Below are positions 36,618-45,146 of a stretch of 64,000 bases of DNA, in pieces. The notes under the pieces were generated by a model. That model made no database searches. It was not told the origin of the DNA and saw only the letters and a list, made by a program, of their open reading frames with translations. The stretch lies in assembly GCA_030065235.1 (NCBI GenBank), contig JASJDC010000002.1:272001-336000 (forward strand), read 5' to 3'. Both the position numbers and the translations under genes were made by a program. The stretch is from Alphaproteobacteria bacterium. GTDB lineage: Bacteria > Pseudomonadota > Alphaproteobacteria > UBA8366 > Aestuariispiraceae. Position 1 is the first letter of the stretch. Every line of letters starts with the position of its first letter.

Positions 36618-37571
36618 TCACTCCCCATCGCTTTCCCGCAAAGTCTTCAACAGCGCCAACAGACGCGCATCGCGGCGGGCGACAAGATCGGGCACAGATC
36701 GGCCCTTCACCTCCGCCATGACGCCCGCGATCAACGTCTGTTTGACCGAATCATTCAGTTGCGGCGCGCCCAAATCTTCCCACCAACTGGCGGTCGGCGG
36801 GCCCAGATGTTCGAGGAAGTTCTCAATGCCGCCTTCGCCGCCGGCCAAATGGAAGGTCAAATGCGGTCCCATCAAGGCCCAGCGCAGGCCCGGCCCATAG
36901 GCGATCGCCGCGTCGATATCCTCGACGCTGGCGACGCCCTCCATCGCAAGATGGATCGCCTCGCGCCAGATTGCGGCTTGCATCCGGTTGGCGACATGGC
37001 CGGGGACCTCCTTGTTGATCCGGATCGCCCGCTTTTCCATTTTGTTGTAAAAACTGACCGTCCAATCGACCCAAGCCGGATCGGTCATGGCGCCGCCGAG
37101 CACCTCGACCAAGGGAATCAAATGCGGCGGGTTGAACGGGTGGCCCAGGACGAAACGTTCCGGATGGGCGCAAGCCTGTTGCAGATCGCTGATCAAGAGA
37201 CCGCTTGTCGAGCTTGAAATTACGATGTCAGGCCGCGCCGCCGGTGTAAAATCGGCGAGCAGGTCTAATTTCAGATCCAGCCTTTCCGGCGCGCTTTCCT
37301 GGATGAAATCCGCTTCGGCTGCGACAGCGGCGGGGCTGTGCATGAAATCGATCGCCTCTGGATCGGCCGCCGGGGCTATCAGACCCAGCGTCTCCAGCGC
37401 CGGCCAGGCGCGCGCGACGAAGGCGCGCATCTTGGCTTCGGCGCCCTCAGCCGGGTCCCAGGCTGCGACGCGTTTGCCGCGCGCCAGGAACAGCGCCGCC
37501 CAACTGGCGCCGATCGTGCCCGCGCCGATGATCCCGATCGTGCGGATTTCTTCCGGCGCCGGTCCCGGCAT
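36618..37571 (-). CDS. L-carnitine dehydrogenase-like / 3-hydroxyacyl-CoA dehydrogenase family
   Basis: A 317-aa NAD-dependent dehydrogenase. The Rossmann motif is GAGTIGASWAALFLARG at 17-33. The family strings GHPFNPPHLIPLVEVLGG and YGPGLRWALMGPHLTFHLAGGEGG are shared with bacterial carnitine 3-dehydrogenases (oxidising carnitine to 3-dehydrocarnitine) rather than FadB-type proteins. Length also fits. The canonical partners, a thioesterase and a 3-dehydrocarnitine cleavage enzyme, are absent; instead hydantoin genes and an SDR surround it, so the true substrate may be another 3-hydroxy acid. Confidence 0.82.
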   Translation of the reverse strand: MPGPAPEEIRTIGIIGAGTIGASWAALFLARGKRVAAWDPAEGAEAKMRAFVARAWPALETLGLIAPAADPEAIDFMHSPAAVAAEADFIQESAPERLDLKLDLLADFTPAARPDIVISSSTSGLLISDLQQACAHPERFVLGHPFNPPHLIPLVEVLGGAMTDPAWVDWTVSFYNKMEKRAIRINKEVPGHVANRMQAAIWREAIHLAMEGVASVEDIDAAIAYGPGLRWALMGPHLTFHLAGGEGGIENFLEHLGPPTASWWEDLGAPQLNDSVKQTLIAGVMAEVKGRSVPDLVARRDARLLALLKTLRESDGE

Positions 37572-37604
37572 CGTCCTCTCCCCCTTTGTCTTGGCGCCAG
37601 GCGA

Positions 37605-39068
37605 TCAGTGGGGCGTGAAGCCCCAATTCCGCGCCGGGTCCATTTCCGGCTGAAGATCGCCAGTCGGCCGCGCCGGCTCCGGCCGATCACAGGGCAGAAA
37701 AGCGCCGCTGCCCCGCTCGGCGTTCAAGACGCCGTTCTCGACAACCGCGCGCCCTCGACTGAACACGGTCTCCGGCCACCCCTTCAAGCGCCGCCCTTCA
37801 TAGGGCGTGTAGCCGACCGCGTCATGCAGCATGTCATAGGTGACGGTCACGTCTCTATCTGTGTCCCAGATGACAAAATCCGCATCGGCGCCCACGGCGA
37901 TCGTTCCTTTGCGCGGGAACAAGCCATAGAGTTTCGCGGCGTTCGTCGCAGTCAAAGCGACGAATTCGTGGATATCGATCCGGCCCTTCCCAACGCCTTC
38001 GGAAAACAGCAGCGGCAGCCGCAATTCAAGACCGGGGACGCCGTTGGCGATCTTGGTGAAAGGCGACGCGGGGCCGTATTTCAACTTCGCCGTCTCATCG
38101 AACTTGTAGGGCGCGTGGTCCGACGAGAAGACTTGGAAAGTGCCGTTCTTCAAACCGCGCCAGATCGCCTCCTGCCCGGCCACATCGCGCGGCGGCGGGC
38201 TGCAGCAGAACTTCGCCCCGTCCATGCCGTCGCGATCCAGATCGTCGGCGGTCAGAAAGAGATATTGCGGACAGGTTTCGCCGTAGATTTTCAGGCCCTT
38301 CACCTGGGCGTCCTTGATCGCCGACGCCGCCTCTTCCGCCGAGACATGGACGATCAGCATCGGCGCATCCATCAGGCGCGCCAGTTGGATCGCGCGGCTG
38401 GCGGCCTCGCTCTCGGCAATTCGGGCATGGGCGACGGCGTGGTATTTCGGCGCCCGCAGACCGCCCTCCAAAAGCTTGTCCGTCAGCCAGCCGATCACAT
38501 CATGGTTTTCCGCATGCACCATGGTCATCGCGCCAAGCCGTCGCGCCTCGCTCAACACGGTCAGCATCTGCCGGTCGTCGATCTTCAGCGCGTCATAGGT
38601 CATGTAAACCTTCAGCGAGGTGACGCCGTCCTCGATCAGAGCGGGCAATTCCTGACCCATGGCCTCCGGCGTCGGGTCGGTCAGGATCAGGTGAAAGGCG
38701 TAGTCGATCACCGCCTTGGGCCCGGCGGCGTCATGGTAGGCGGCGACGACATCCCGCAGCGAGTCGCCCTTCATCTGCGCCGCAAAGGGAATGACCGTCG
38801 TGGTGCCGCCAAAGGCGGCCGAGACGGTCCCGCTATAGAAATCGTCCGCCGTAACCACCCCGTCGGACGAGGGCTGGTCGATATGGCAATGGCTGTCGAT
38901 CCCGCCTGGCAGGACCAGCTTGCCTTCCGCGTCGATCTCGCGCGCGCCCGGCCCCAGGCCCACCCCCAAGGCGGCGATGCGGCCGTCCGCAACGCCGATG
39001 TCACAACGCATGCGGTCGCTGGCCGTGGCGATATCGGCGTTGCGGATGACCAGATCGAACTCACTCAT
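37605..39068 (-). CDS. hydA: Dihydropyrimidinase / D-hydantoinase
   Basis: A 487-aa amidohydrolase that opens hydantoin or dihydropyrimidine rings. The binuclear metal site is complete: His60 and His62 (DSHCHID), carboxylated Lys153 (TSLKVYMTY), His185 (VHAEN), His241 (HVSAEEA) and Asp317 (SSDHAPY). The ATG at 39068 is used because the ten-codon extension is not conserved in type. It is 33 bp before the dehydrogenase and 29 bp after the racemase. With the racemase and carbamoylase it forms a full D-amino-acid-from-hydantoin set. Confidence 0.93.
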   Translation of the reverse strand: MSEFDLVIRNADIATASDRMRCDIGVADGRIAALGVGLGPGAREIDAEGKLVLPGGIDSHCHIDQPSSDGVVTADDFYSGTVSAAFGGTTTVIPFAAQMKGDSLRDVVAAYHDAAGPKAVIDYAFHLILTDPTPEAMGQELPALIEDGVTSLKVYMTYDALKIDDRQMLTVLSEARRLGAMTMVHAENHDVIGWLTDKLLEGGLRAPKYHAVAHARIAESEAASRAIQLARLMDAPMLIVHVSAEEAASAIKDAQVKGLKIYGETCPQYLFLTADDLDRDGMDGAKFCCSPPPRDVAGQEAIWRGLKNGTFQVFSSDHAPYKFDETAKLKYGPASPFTKIANGVPGLELRLPLLFSEGVGKGRIDIHEFVALTATNAAKLYGLFPRKGTIAVGADADFVIWDTDRDVTVTYDMLHDAVGYTPYEGRRLKGWPETVFSRGRAVVENGVLNAERGSGAFLPCDRPEPARPTGDLQPEMDPARNWGFTPH

Positions 39069-39097
39069 GACTTTATCCTTACTATGCCCCGTCGCCA

Positions 39098-39754
39098 TTA
39101 AGAAACCGCAATCTGGCCCAGCGCCATGGCGACGGCGGCCTGGGTCGGATCGATGACGGGCAAGCCGGCGTCCCGCTCTAAGTCTGCGCGCAGATAGGCC
39201 ATGCCGGCGCAGCCGAGGATCAGGACGTCGGCCCCATCCCTGTCGCGCAGGTCGGCAGCGACCGCGGCCATCCGGTCATAGACCGTCGCGCGATCTTTGA
39301 GCGCGGCGACCCCAAGACCCAACGCCCGGTCGCCGGCGAAACGATCCGTCAGGCCGAGTTGTCGGACCATCCGCAGATGGCGCGGAATCGAGGTCGGCAG
39401 GATGGCGATGATGCCGAACCGTTCGCCCTTGACGCAGGCGGTCAGCATGCCGCTTTCGGATATGCCCATCACCGGCTTAGACGTGATCGCGCGGGCGGAC
39501 TGCAGGCCCGGATCGCTGAAACAGGCGATTACAAACCCGTCCGCCGCCGCCGCTTCCCGCGAGACCAGGGCGCAGATTGGATCGACCGCCTGATCGACAT
39601 GGCGCTGGGTCTCGATTCCCGGCGGCCCTTCGGCCAGTGTCAGGCAATCGATCGCCGGACCGTCTGGAAAGCGGAACCCGTTCAGCGCTGCGGAAATCCC
39701 ATCGGTCACCGATTGCGTGCTGTTCGGGTTGATCACCACAAGCCGCTTCGGCAT
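39098..39754 (-). CDS. hyuA: Hydantoin racemase (Asp/Glu racemase superfamily)
   Basis: A 218-aa cofactor-independent racemase that interconverts D- and L-5-substituted hydantoins. The two catalytic cysteines are Cys78 (VIACFSDPGL) and Cys182 (LILGCAGMA), with the N-terminal INPNSTQSVTD loop of hydantoin racemases. It is 3 bp after the carbamoylase stop and 29 bp before the hydantoinase, a single operon. Presence of a racemase implies chiral 5-substituted hydantoins as natural substrates. Confidence 0.92.
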   Translation of the reverse strand: MPKRLVVINPNSTQSVTDGISAALNGFRFPDGPAIDCLTLAEGPPGIETQRHVDQAVDPICALVSREAAAADGFVIACFSDPGLQSARAITSKPVMGISESGMLTACVKGERFGIIAILPTSIPRHLRMVRQLGLTDRFAGDRALGLGVAALKDRATVYDRMAAVAADLRDRDGADVLILGCAGMAYLRADLERDAGLPVIDPTQAAVAMALGQIAVS

Positions 39755-39757
39755 CGC

Positions 39758-40717
39758 CTAACCCTCTGCGCCCGGTTCCGGCGGCGGCGTCGCGCCGGCC
39801 TGTGCGGCGATGATCCCATAATGCTCCGGCCGGCGGTGGGCGGCGAAATTGAAGATCGTCGATTTGCCGAAAGCGCAGAGATCGAGGTCGCAGTCGGCCG
39901 CGATCAACTCATCCGCCTGCGTGTAGGCCTGGGCGACGATTTCGCCCTGCGGCGAGACGATGACCGACCCGCCCATCAACTCATGACCGTCCTCGATCCC
40001 GGCCTTGGCGACCGCGACGGCCCAGGTTGCGTTTTGATAGGCGCCGGCCTGCACGCTGAGATGGTTGTGAAACATGCGCTGATGCGGCGGCTCCGCGGCG
40101 CCATGCTGGTTCCCGGTTGGCGTGTTGTAGCCGAGCATCACCAGTTCGACCCCCTGCAGGCCCAAACAGCGCCAGGTCTCGGGCCAGCGCCGGTCGTTGC
40201 AGATGCACAGCCCCATGATCCCGCCCATGCTGCGCCAGACCGGAAAGCCGAGATCGCCCGGCTCGAAATAGCGCTTCTCCAGATGCTGCCGCGTCAGGCC
40301 GGGATCGTAGTCCCGATGCCCGGGCAAATGGACCTTGCGGTATTTGCCGACGATCGTCCCATCCTTGTCGACCAGGATCGCCGTATTGTAGCGGTGGACG
40401 CCGCCGGACGCCGTCTTCTCCAGTTCCGCATAGCCGAGATGAAATCCGATCCGCAACGCTCGCGCCCGGTCGAACAAAGGCTGGACCGCCGGATTGGGCA
40501 TGGCGGTTTCGAAATAGCAATCCATCTCGGCGATGTCTTCGGCGTACCAGCGCGGGAAGAAGGTGGTCAGCGCCAATTCCGGGAAGACAACGATGTCGCA
40601 GCCCTTGGCTGCGGCCTGTTCCAGCAAGGCGATCAACCGGTCGAGCGTGTCCGCGCGGCGGTCAGCCTTATGGATCGGGCCGAGCTGAGCGCCCCCGACC
40701 GAAACAATCCTGCTCAC
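39758..40717 (-). CDS. N-carbamoyl-D-amino acid hydrolase
   Basis: A 319-aa nitrilase-superfamily amidase that hydrolyses N-carbamoyl-D-amino acids to D-amino acid, ammonia and CO2. The triad is Glu47 (VFPELALTTFFPRW), Lys128 (KYRKVHLPGHRDY) and Cys173 (LCICNDRRWPE), within one residue of Agrobacterium D-carbamoylase. The GTG start (40717) follows GGGGAAGG. It is the first gene of the minus-strand hydantoin operon. Confidence 0.93.
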   Translation of the reverse strand: MSRIVSVGGAQLGPIHKADRRADTLDRLIALLEQAAAKGCDIVVFPELALTTFFPRWYAEDIAEMDCYFETAMPNPAVQPLFDRARALRIGFHLGYAELEKTASGGVHRYNTAILVDKDGTIVGKYRKVHLPGHRDYDPGLTRQHLEKRYFEPGDLGFPVWRSMGGIMGLCICNDRRWPETWRCLGLQGVELVMLGYNTPTGNQHGAAEPPHQRMFHNHLSVQAGAYQNATWAVAVAKAGIEDGHELMGGSVIVSPQGEIVAQAYTQADELIAADCDLDLCAFGKSTIFNFAAHRRPEHYGIIAAQAGATPPPEPGAEG

Positions 40718-40830
40718 ACACCTTCCCCTGGTCCGGACCGCGTATCCCCCAAACTACATCATGAGTGTAAGGCGGTGCGAACCCGGTTAAAAGATGCGCG
40801 CGCGACAAATCTGGAGACGTGCCTGTGTTA

Positions 40831-41496
40831 ATGAAGACACCGCCGAAACTCGTCATTTTCGATTGCGACGGCGTGCTTGTAGATAGCGAGCCGATCGTCG
40901 ATGCGGTGAATGTCGAGATGATCCGCGAACAGGGCGGCGGCCCGGAGACCGAGGCTCTGGTCGCCTCTTTCGCCGGCGGGTTTATGGCGGATATTCTGGT
41001 CCGGATCGAAGACTTCTTGGGCGCGCCGCTGCCCGAGGGCTTCGAATCCGAGCTGCGGCGGCGCGGCTATGATCGCCTGGCGCGAGAAGTTCAGGCGATC
41101 GACGGCGTCCATGATTTGCTGGATCGCCTGGACGGCGCCGGCATTCCCTATTGCGTCGGATCGAACGGGCCGCAGATCAAGATGCGGACGACGCTGACGG
41201 CGACCGCTCTCTATGACCGAATGGCGGGCCGGATTTTCAGCGCCTACGACTCGGACCACCCGCCGCATCGGCCAAAGCCGCATCCTGATCTGTATTTGCG
41301 GGCGGCGGCGGCGATGGGCGTCGCGCCGGCGGAGTGCCTCGTCATCGATGACACGCCGACCGGGGCGTCCGCGGGCGTTGCGGCGGGCATGAAGACGATT
41401 GGGTTCGCGTTGCAGACGGACGCGCGCGCGTTGGAAGCGGTCGGGGCGATCCCGATCGCCGGCATGGCCGACATCGCCGCCGCTATCGGCCTGTAG
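40831..41496 (+). CDS. HAD-superfamily phosphatase, GmhB/YieH/beta-PGM-like
   Basis: A 221-aa cytoplasmic phosphatase or phosphomutase. The HAD motifs are intact: DCDGVLVDSE (nucleophile Asp), GSNGP (motif II), Lys in RPKPHPDLY and DDTPTGASAGVAAG. The cap is helical, in the subfamily I position. A GTG two codons upstream (40825) has better spacing to GGAG and may be the true start. It is divergent from the hydantoin operon and convergent with the DUF2783 gene; the substrate is unknown. Confidence 0.87.
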   Translation: MKTPPKLVIFDCDGVLVDSEPIVDAVNVEMIREQGGGPETEALVASFAGGFMADILVRIEDFLGAPLPEGFESELRRRGYDRLAREVQAIDGVHDLLDRLDGAGIPYCVGSNGPQIKMRTTLTATALYDRMAGRIFSAYDSDHPPHRPKPHPDLYLRAAAAMGVAPAECLVIDDTPTGASAGVAAGMKTIGFALQTDARALEAVGAIPIAGMADIAAAIGL

Positions 41497-41692
41497 CCGA
41501 TCCGGTGTTCACCGCCGCCTCAAGCGCCGCCGCCAGGACGGACGAATCGCCGACATGGTTGGCCAGCAGCAAGACCAGCCGGCTGTTCAGCGCCGCGCTC
41601 TCGGCGTCGCTGAGACCCCGATGCGCCGACACCAGGTCTTCATAGAACCCGTCCGGGTCCGTCATATTGGGGTCGGTGATCAAACCAGCCAT
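41483..41692 (-). CDS. DUF2783 small protein
   Basis: A 69-aa protein (from the ATG at 41692) with the DUF2783 pattern: DPNMTDPDGFYEDLVSAHRGLSDAESAALNSRLVLLLANHVGD. It is acidic, helical and soluble, and has no known function. It begins 26 bp after the stop of the MhpA-type hydroxylase on the same strand, a neighbour pairing known for this family. It could be a small partner of the monooxygenase, which is inference. Confidence 0.85.
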   Translation of the reverse strand: MAGLITDPNMTDPDGFYEDLVSAHRGLSDAESAALNSRLVLLLANHVGDSSVLAAALEAAVNTGSATGR

Positions 41693-41718
41693 GATTATCG
41701 CGTCCCGCGCGTTCGCTG

Positions 41719-43386
41719 CTAAGTGTCCGCCAGGCCGCAGGCGCGGCGCAGGGCCGTCAGGATCGCCGCCGGATCGACCGTCCGCCAACGCGCCGCCACA
41801 TGCTGGTCGGGCCGGATCAGATAGAGCGCGCCGTCGCGCGCGTCATAGCGCTCGGATGCGAGACCGTCAGGATCGCCGAGCGCCACCGGGTCGTCTGAGA
41901 CTGCCAGAATCGCGACGGGAACCGGCCCCGCGCGCATCGCCTCTGCGAACCCGTCCTCCGTCAGGGCTGACGCTGCCGCGCCAAAACCGAGCAGCGTGAA
42001 CCCGTCGCCCAATTGGCGTAGCAGCCACCCTGCCGATCCATCGGCCACGGTCACAGGCGCATCGAGACACGGCGCGCCGGGCCGCATCGGGCCCAAGAAC
42101 GCAGCGCTATCGGGCGTGTTCAGGGGACTGTTCGAGAGTACCGCCGGGAGCGACAAGCGGCCGCTATTCACCAGTCGCCGGGCGAACGGATACTGCTTGG
42201 CCAGGGCGAGCACCGAATCGCGCAACATCTTGCTAGCGGGGCTCTTCGGCGTGATGAAATCGGTCGACCGGGTGGAGTTGGCGATATTCTCATCGCCGGC
42301 GAAAATCCGCTCATCGTCATAGCTGTCCAGCAGCGACTCCGGCGCGCTTCCCCGCATCACCAGATCCAGTTTCCAGATCAGATTGTCGGCGTCCTGAAGC
42401 CCGCCATTGCCGCCGCGCGCGCCGAAAGGCGAGACCTGGTGCGCGCTGTCGCCGATGAACAGGATCCGGCCGTGCCGAAACTTCTCCAGCCGCCGGCACT
42501 GGAATGTATAGACGCTGACCCACTCCAGATCGAAGTCCGCGTCGGGCCCCAGCATGCGCCGGATCCGGGGGATGACATTCTCCGGCTTGCGCTCCTCGTC
42601 CGGGTCGGCGTCCCAGCCCAGTTGAAGATCGATGCGCCAGACATCGTCAGCTTGGCGGTGCAGCAGGGCCGACTGGCCTGGGTTGAAGGGCGGGTCGAAC
42701 CAGAACCAGCGTTCGGTCGGAAAGTCCGCTTTCATCTTGACGTCTGCGATCAGGAACCGGTCCTCGAAGACCTTGCCGCTGAATTCCAGATCGAGCGCTC
42801 GGCGGACGGCGCTGCGCACCCCGTCGGCCGCCAGCACATAATCGGCTGTCAGTGTATAGACCCCATCCGGGGTTTCGACAGTCAACGTCACCGCGTCGCC
42901 GTCCTGCGCCACACCGGTCACGCGGGATTGCCAGCGCAAATCGATCAACGGTTCGTTCTGGACCCGCGCGACCGCGAATTCCTCGAAGTAATACTGCTGA
43001 AGATTAACGAAGGCGGGAAAGCGATGGCCCTGCTCCGGCAAGAGATCGAAATTGTAGATATTCTCATCGCCGACAAAAACCCGTCCGTCTTTCCAGGTGA
43101 TTCCCTTCTCGACGATCCGGTCGCCGAACCCCAGCCGGTCGCAAATCTCGATGCTGCGCTTGGCCCAGCAAATAGCGCGGGAGCCGACCGAGACCGTGTC
43201 GGCCCCGTTTAGAACGACGCAGCGGCGGCCACGCCTGGCGAGATCCAGCGCGGCGGCGAGGCCGACCGGCCCGCCGCCGACAATGACGACCTCATGCCGC
43301 GCGGCTTCCGTGCCCGACAATTCAGGTGGAGTCCGAAAATCGAAATGGGGGTAAGTGTGACTGTCCAGGACTTGCGCGGTCGGCAT
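41719..43386 (-). CDS. FAD-dependent aromatic hydroxylase, MhpA-like
   Basis: A 555-aa class A flavin monooxygenase. The FAD motif is VVIVGGGPVGLAAALDLARRG near residues 31-51, the DG motif is VLAADGVRSAVRR, and the GD motif is GRILFIGDSAHQVSPFGARGGNGG; the C-terminal domain is thioredoxin-like as in phenol hydroxylases. The ATG at 43386 is used because an open frame running to 43755 would overlap the MBL gene almost entirely. With MBL, DUF2783 and MarR it forms an aromatic- or quinone-type catabolic operon. Confidence 0.9.
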   Translation of the reverse strand: MPTAQVLDSHTYPHFDFRTPPELSGTEAARHEVVIVGGGPVGLAAALDLARRGRRCVVLNGADTVSVGSRAICWAKRSIEICDRLGFGDRIVEKGITWKDGRVFVGDENIYNFDLLPEQGHRFPAFVNLQQYYFEEFAVARVQNEPLIDLRWQSRVTGVAQDGDAVTLTVETPDGVYTLTADYVLAADGVRSAVRRALDLEFSGKVFEDRFLIADVKMKADFPTERWFWFDPPFNPGQSALLHRQADDVWRIDLQLGWDADPDEERKPENVIPRIRRMLGPDADFDLEWVSVYTFQCRRLEKFRHGRILFIGDSAHQVSPFGARGGNGGLQDADNLIWKLDLVMRGSAPESLLDSYDDERIFAGDENIANSTRSTDFITPKSPASKMLRDSVLALAKQYPFARRLVNSGRLSLPAVLSNSPLNTPDSAAFLGPMRPGAPCLDAPVTVADGSAGWLLRQLGDGFTLLGFGAAASALTEDGFAEAMRAGPVPVAILAVSDDPVALGDPDGLASERYDARDGALYLIRPDQHVAARWRTVDPAAILTALRRACGLADT

Positions 43387-43394
43387 GCCGGACC

Positions 43395-44348
43395 TTACTC
43401 GGCGGCCTGCAAGGCGGCCCACATTTCGCGGTCCCGATCGGCCGTCCAGATCTGCGGATGCTCCACACCCGACGCTTCCTGAAAGGCGCGGGTGACGTCG
43501 AACGGCATGCAATGCTCGAAAATGACCCAATGATTGTATTTCGGCTCCATCCTGGCGTAGGTCTCGGCGTAGGTGGCGGTCAGGTCCTTGCCTTGGGCCA
43601 CGCAGTCGGACACCGTGCCGTAGAGGTCGCTGATAAATTCGCGGGTGCCGAGAACGGCCTCGCTGACCTGATCCGGCGTCGTCAGCGCCGCGCCGCGCCC
43701 GGGGATCATCTTCTCCGCCCCCAACGCCATCAGATTGTCGAGCGTCGTCGGCCAATCGCGCAAATAGGCGTCGCCGGTATAAGGCGTCGCGCCATACTCG
43801 ACCATATCGCCGGCGAAACAGGTCTTACAGTCGGGCAGCCAGGCGACGATGTCTCCTTTGGTGTGGCTGCGGCCCAGATGCATCAGCCGAACCTCGCGGT
43901 CGCCCATCCAGATCGACATCTCCTTATCGAAGGTGATCGTCGGCCAAGTCAGGCCCGGCACCGTCTCGACATTGTCAAATAAGCGCGGGAAGCGGCCGAC
44001 CTCGCTTTCGAAATCCTGTTGGCCGCGTTCGACGATGTTCTCATAGGTCGGTTTGCTGGCGATGATCGTCTCGGCGTTGTAGGCGGACGCGCCCATCACC
44101 CGAACGGCGTGATAATGACTGAGCACGAGGTATTTGATCGGCTTGTCGGTGACGCTGCGGATGCAGTCGATCAGCTTTTGCGCCTGCACCGGAGTCGCCT
44201 GAGCGTCCATGACCAACACGCCGTCCGGTCCGACGATGACGCCGGAATTCGGGTCGCCTTCTGCAGTGTACGCGTACACGTTGGGTGCGATTTCCTCGAA
44301 AGTAATCTGCTTTTCTTCAAGGTCGGCGGTGGAGGCGAAGTTGGCCAT
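43395..44348 (-). CDS. Metallo-beta-lactamase-fold protein with altered metal site
   Basis: A 317-aa MBL-fold protein. The first motif is His78-x-His80 but continues A-V-R-V-M-G (SHYHAVRVMG) where HxHxDHxxG is usual, so the second-metal Asp and His are replaced by Val and Arg. The later His (GRSHTKGD) and Asp (CFAGDMVEY) are kept, while the terminal GHG is GRG. It may bind one metal or none at the second site. It starts the operon MBL-MhpA-DUF2783, divergent from marR. The activity is unknown. Confidence 0.85.
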   Translation of the reverse strand: MANFASTADLEEKQITFEEIAPNVYAYTAEGDPNSGVIVGPDGVLVMDAQATPVQAQKLIDCIRSVTDKPIKYLVLSHYHAVRVMGASAYNAETIIASKPTYENIVERGQQDFESEVGRFPRLFDNVETVPGLTWPTITFDKEMSIWMGDREVRLMHLGRSHTKGDIVAWLPDCKTCFAGDMVEYGATPYTGDAYLRDWPTTLDNLMALGAEKMIPGRGAALTTPDQVSEAVLGTREFISDLYGTVSDCVAQGKDLTATYAETYARMEPKYNHWVIFEHCMPFDVTRAFQEASGVEHPQIWTADRDREMWAALQAAE

Positions 44349-44421
44349 TGCGTGTCCTCGTACAGTTCATCAAGGGATTCCGGCGCCGGACTTGCCGGTC
44401 GACAGCGGGGAACAGAATAGT

Positions 44422-44439
44422 TAGTTTCACTCAAAACTA
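44422..44439. promoter_or_regulatory. MarR-type operator 1
   Basis: TAGTTTCACTCAAAACTA, arms TAGTTT/AAACTA with a 6-bp centre, in the divergent region between the MBL operon and marR. It is a weaker copy of the site at 44453-44470. Confidence 0.72.
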
Positions 44440-44452
44440 TTTGCAAGCTATT

Positions 44453-44470
44453 TAGTTTCGCTCGAAACTA
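44453..44470. promoter_or_regulatory. MarR-type operator 2
   Basis: TAGTTTCGCTCGAAACTA, a palindrome with perfect 8-bp arms and a CT centre. Its centre is 31 bp from operator 1, three helical turns, so two MarR dimers would sit on the same DNA face. Confidence 0.78.
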
Positions 44471-44503
44471 TCGTCGCTCCGCTGAACAGAACCCAACTCC
44501 GGT

Positions 44504-45016
44504 ATGACCGAAGACGCCATTAAGACACGACCGAAGATCGCGCCCGACCCGCTGGCGCCGCCATCATCGCACGATCCGTCGGGCCTGACCCTGGATGCGT
44601 TCCTGCCCTATCGCTGCGCGGTTTTGGCGGAAAAGATCAGCCGCGCACTGTCGAAGCTCTATACCGACCGGTTCGGTCTGAGCATTCCCGAGTGGCGGAT
44701 CATGGCGAATTTGGGGGTCCACGGCGTATTGTCCCCGCAGCAGGCCGCGCAACTCGGCCATATGGACAAAGCCAAAGTCAGCCGGGCCATCGCCTCGATG
44801 GTCGACGCCGGGCTGTTGCGCCGCGATCCCGATCCGACGGACAACCGCGCCGCGCAGCTGCGCCTCAGTGATCGGGGCGTCAAAGTGTATCGCGACATCG
44901 CGCCTTTGGCCTTGGACTGGGAACGCGAATTGCTCGCCGCGCTGACCCCGGATGAGGCCGCCGCGCTCCATAGCAGTTTTGACAAACTGCTCAATCGCCT
45001 GGACACAGGCGGGTGA
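44504..45016 (+). CDS. MarR-family transcriptional regulator
   Basis: A 170-aa winged-helix regulator: dimerisation helix LPYRCAVLAEKISRALSKLY, recognition region LSPQQAAQLGHMDKAKVSRAIASMVDAGLL, and wing RRDPDPTDNRAAQLRLSDRG. The N-terminal 25 residues are a Pro-rich tail. It diverges from the MBL-MhpA-DUF2783 operon, and two 18-bp palindromes lie between, so it most likely represses that operon and itself until an aromatic ligand binds. Confidence 0.92.
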   Translation: MTEDAIKTRPKIAPDPLAPPSSHDPSGLTLDAFLPYRCAVLAEKISRALSKLYTDRFGLSIPEWRIMANLGVHGVLSPQQAAQLGHMDKAKVSRAIASMVDAGLLRRDPDPTDNRAAQLRLSDRGVKVYRDIAPLALDWERELLAALTPDEAAALHSSFDKLLNRLDTGG

Positions 45017-45049
45017 AGCGACACCGCGTCGCGGCAATCTTGCCGCCGC

Positions 45050-45063
45050 TTGACCCGAATCAA
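45050..45063 (+). promoter_or_regulatory. FNR/FixK-type box upstream of bacteriohemerythrin
   Basis: TTGACCCGAATCAA fits TTGAY-N4-RTCAA. A good -10 element, TACAAT, is at 45088-45093, so the box centre (45056.5) would lie near -43 relative to the start of transcription, a class II activator position. Confidence 0.65.
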
Positions 45064-45146
45064 TGCACGCGCGTTGGGTCTTTCTGCTACAATCTGGTTT
45101 GGGCGCGTCGTTGAACCGCCCCGGGAACCGAAGCGGAGCGGCGCGC

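Noticed and set aside
37338-39101. 587-aa open frame antisense to the hydantoinase
   Set aside because: It mirrors a gene with a complete metal site and shows no domain of its own.
39359-40831. 490-aa open frame antisense to the racemase and carbamoylase
   Set aside because: Same reason: both sense genes have intact catalytic residues.
43387-43755. N-terminal extension of the MhpA-like hydroxylase
   Set aside because: It overlaps the MBL gene throughout and its Arg/Gly-rich translation is an off-frame shadow; the ATG at 43386 begins the normal protein.
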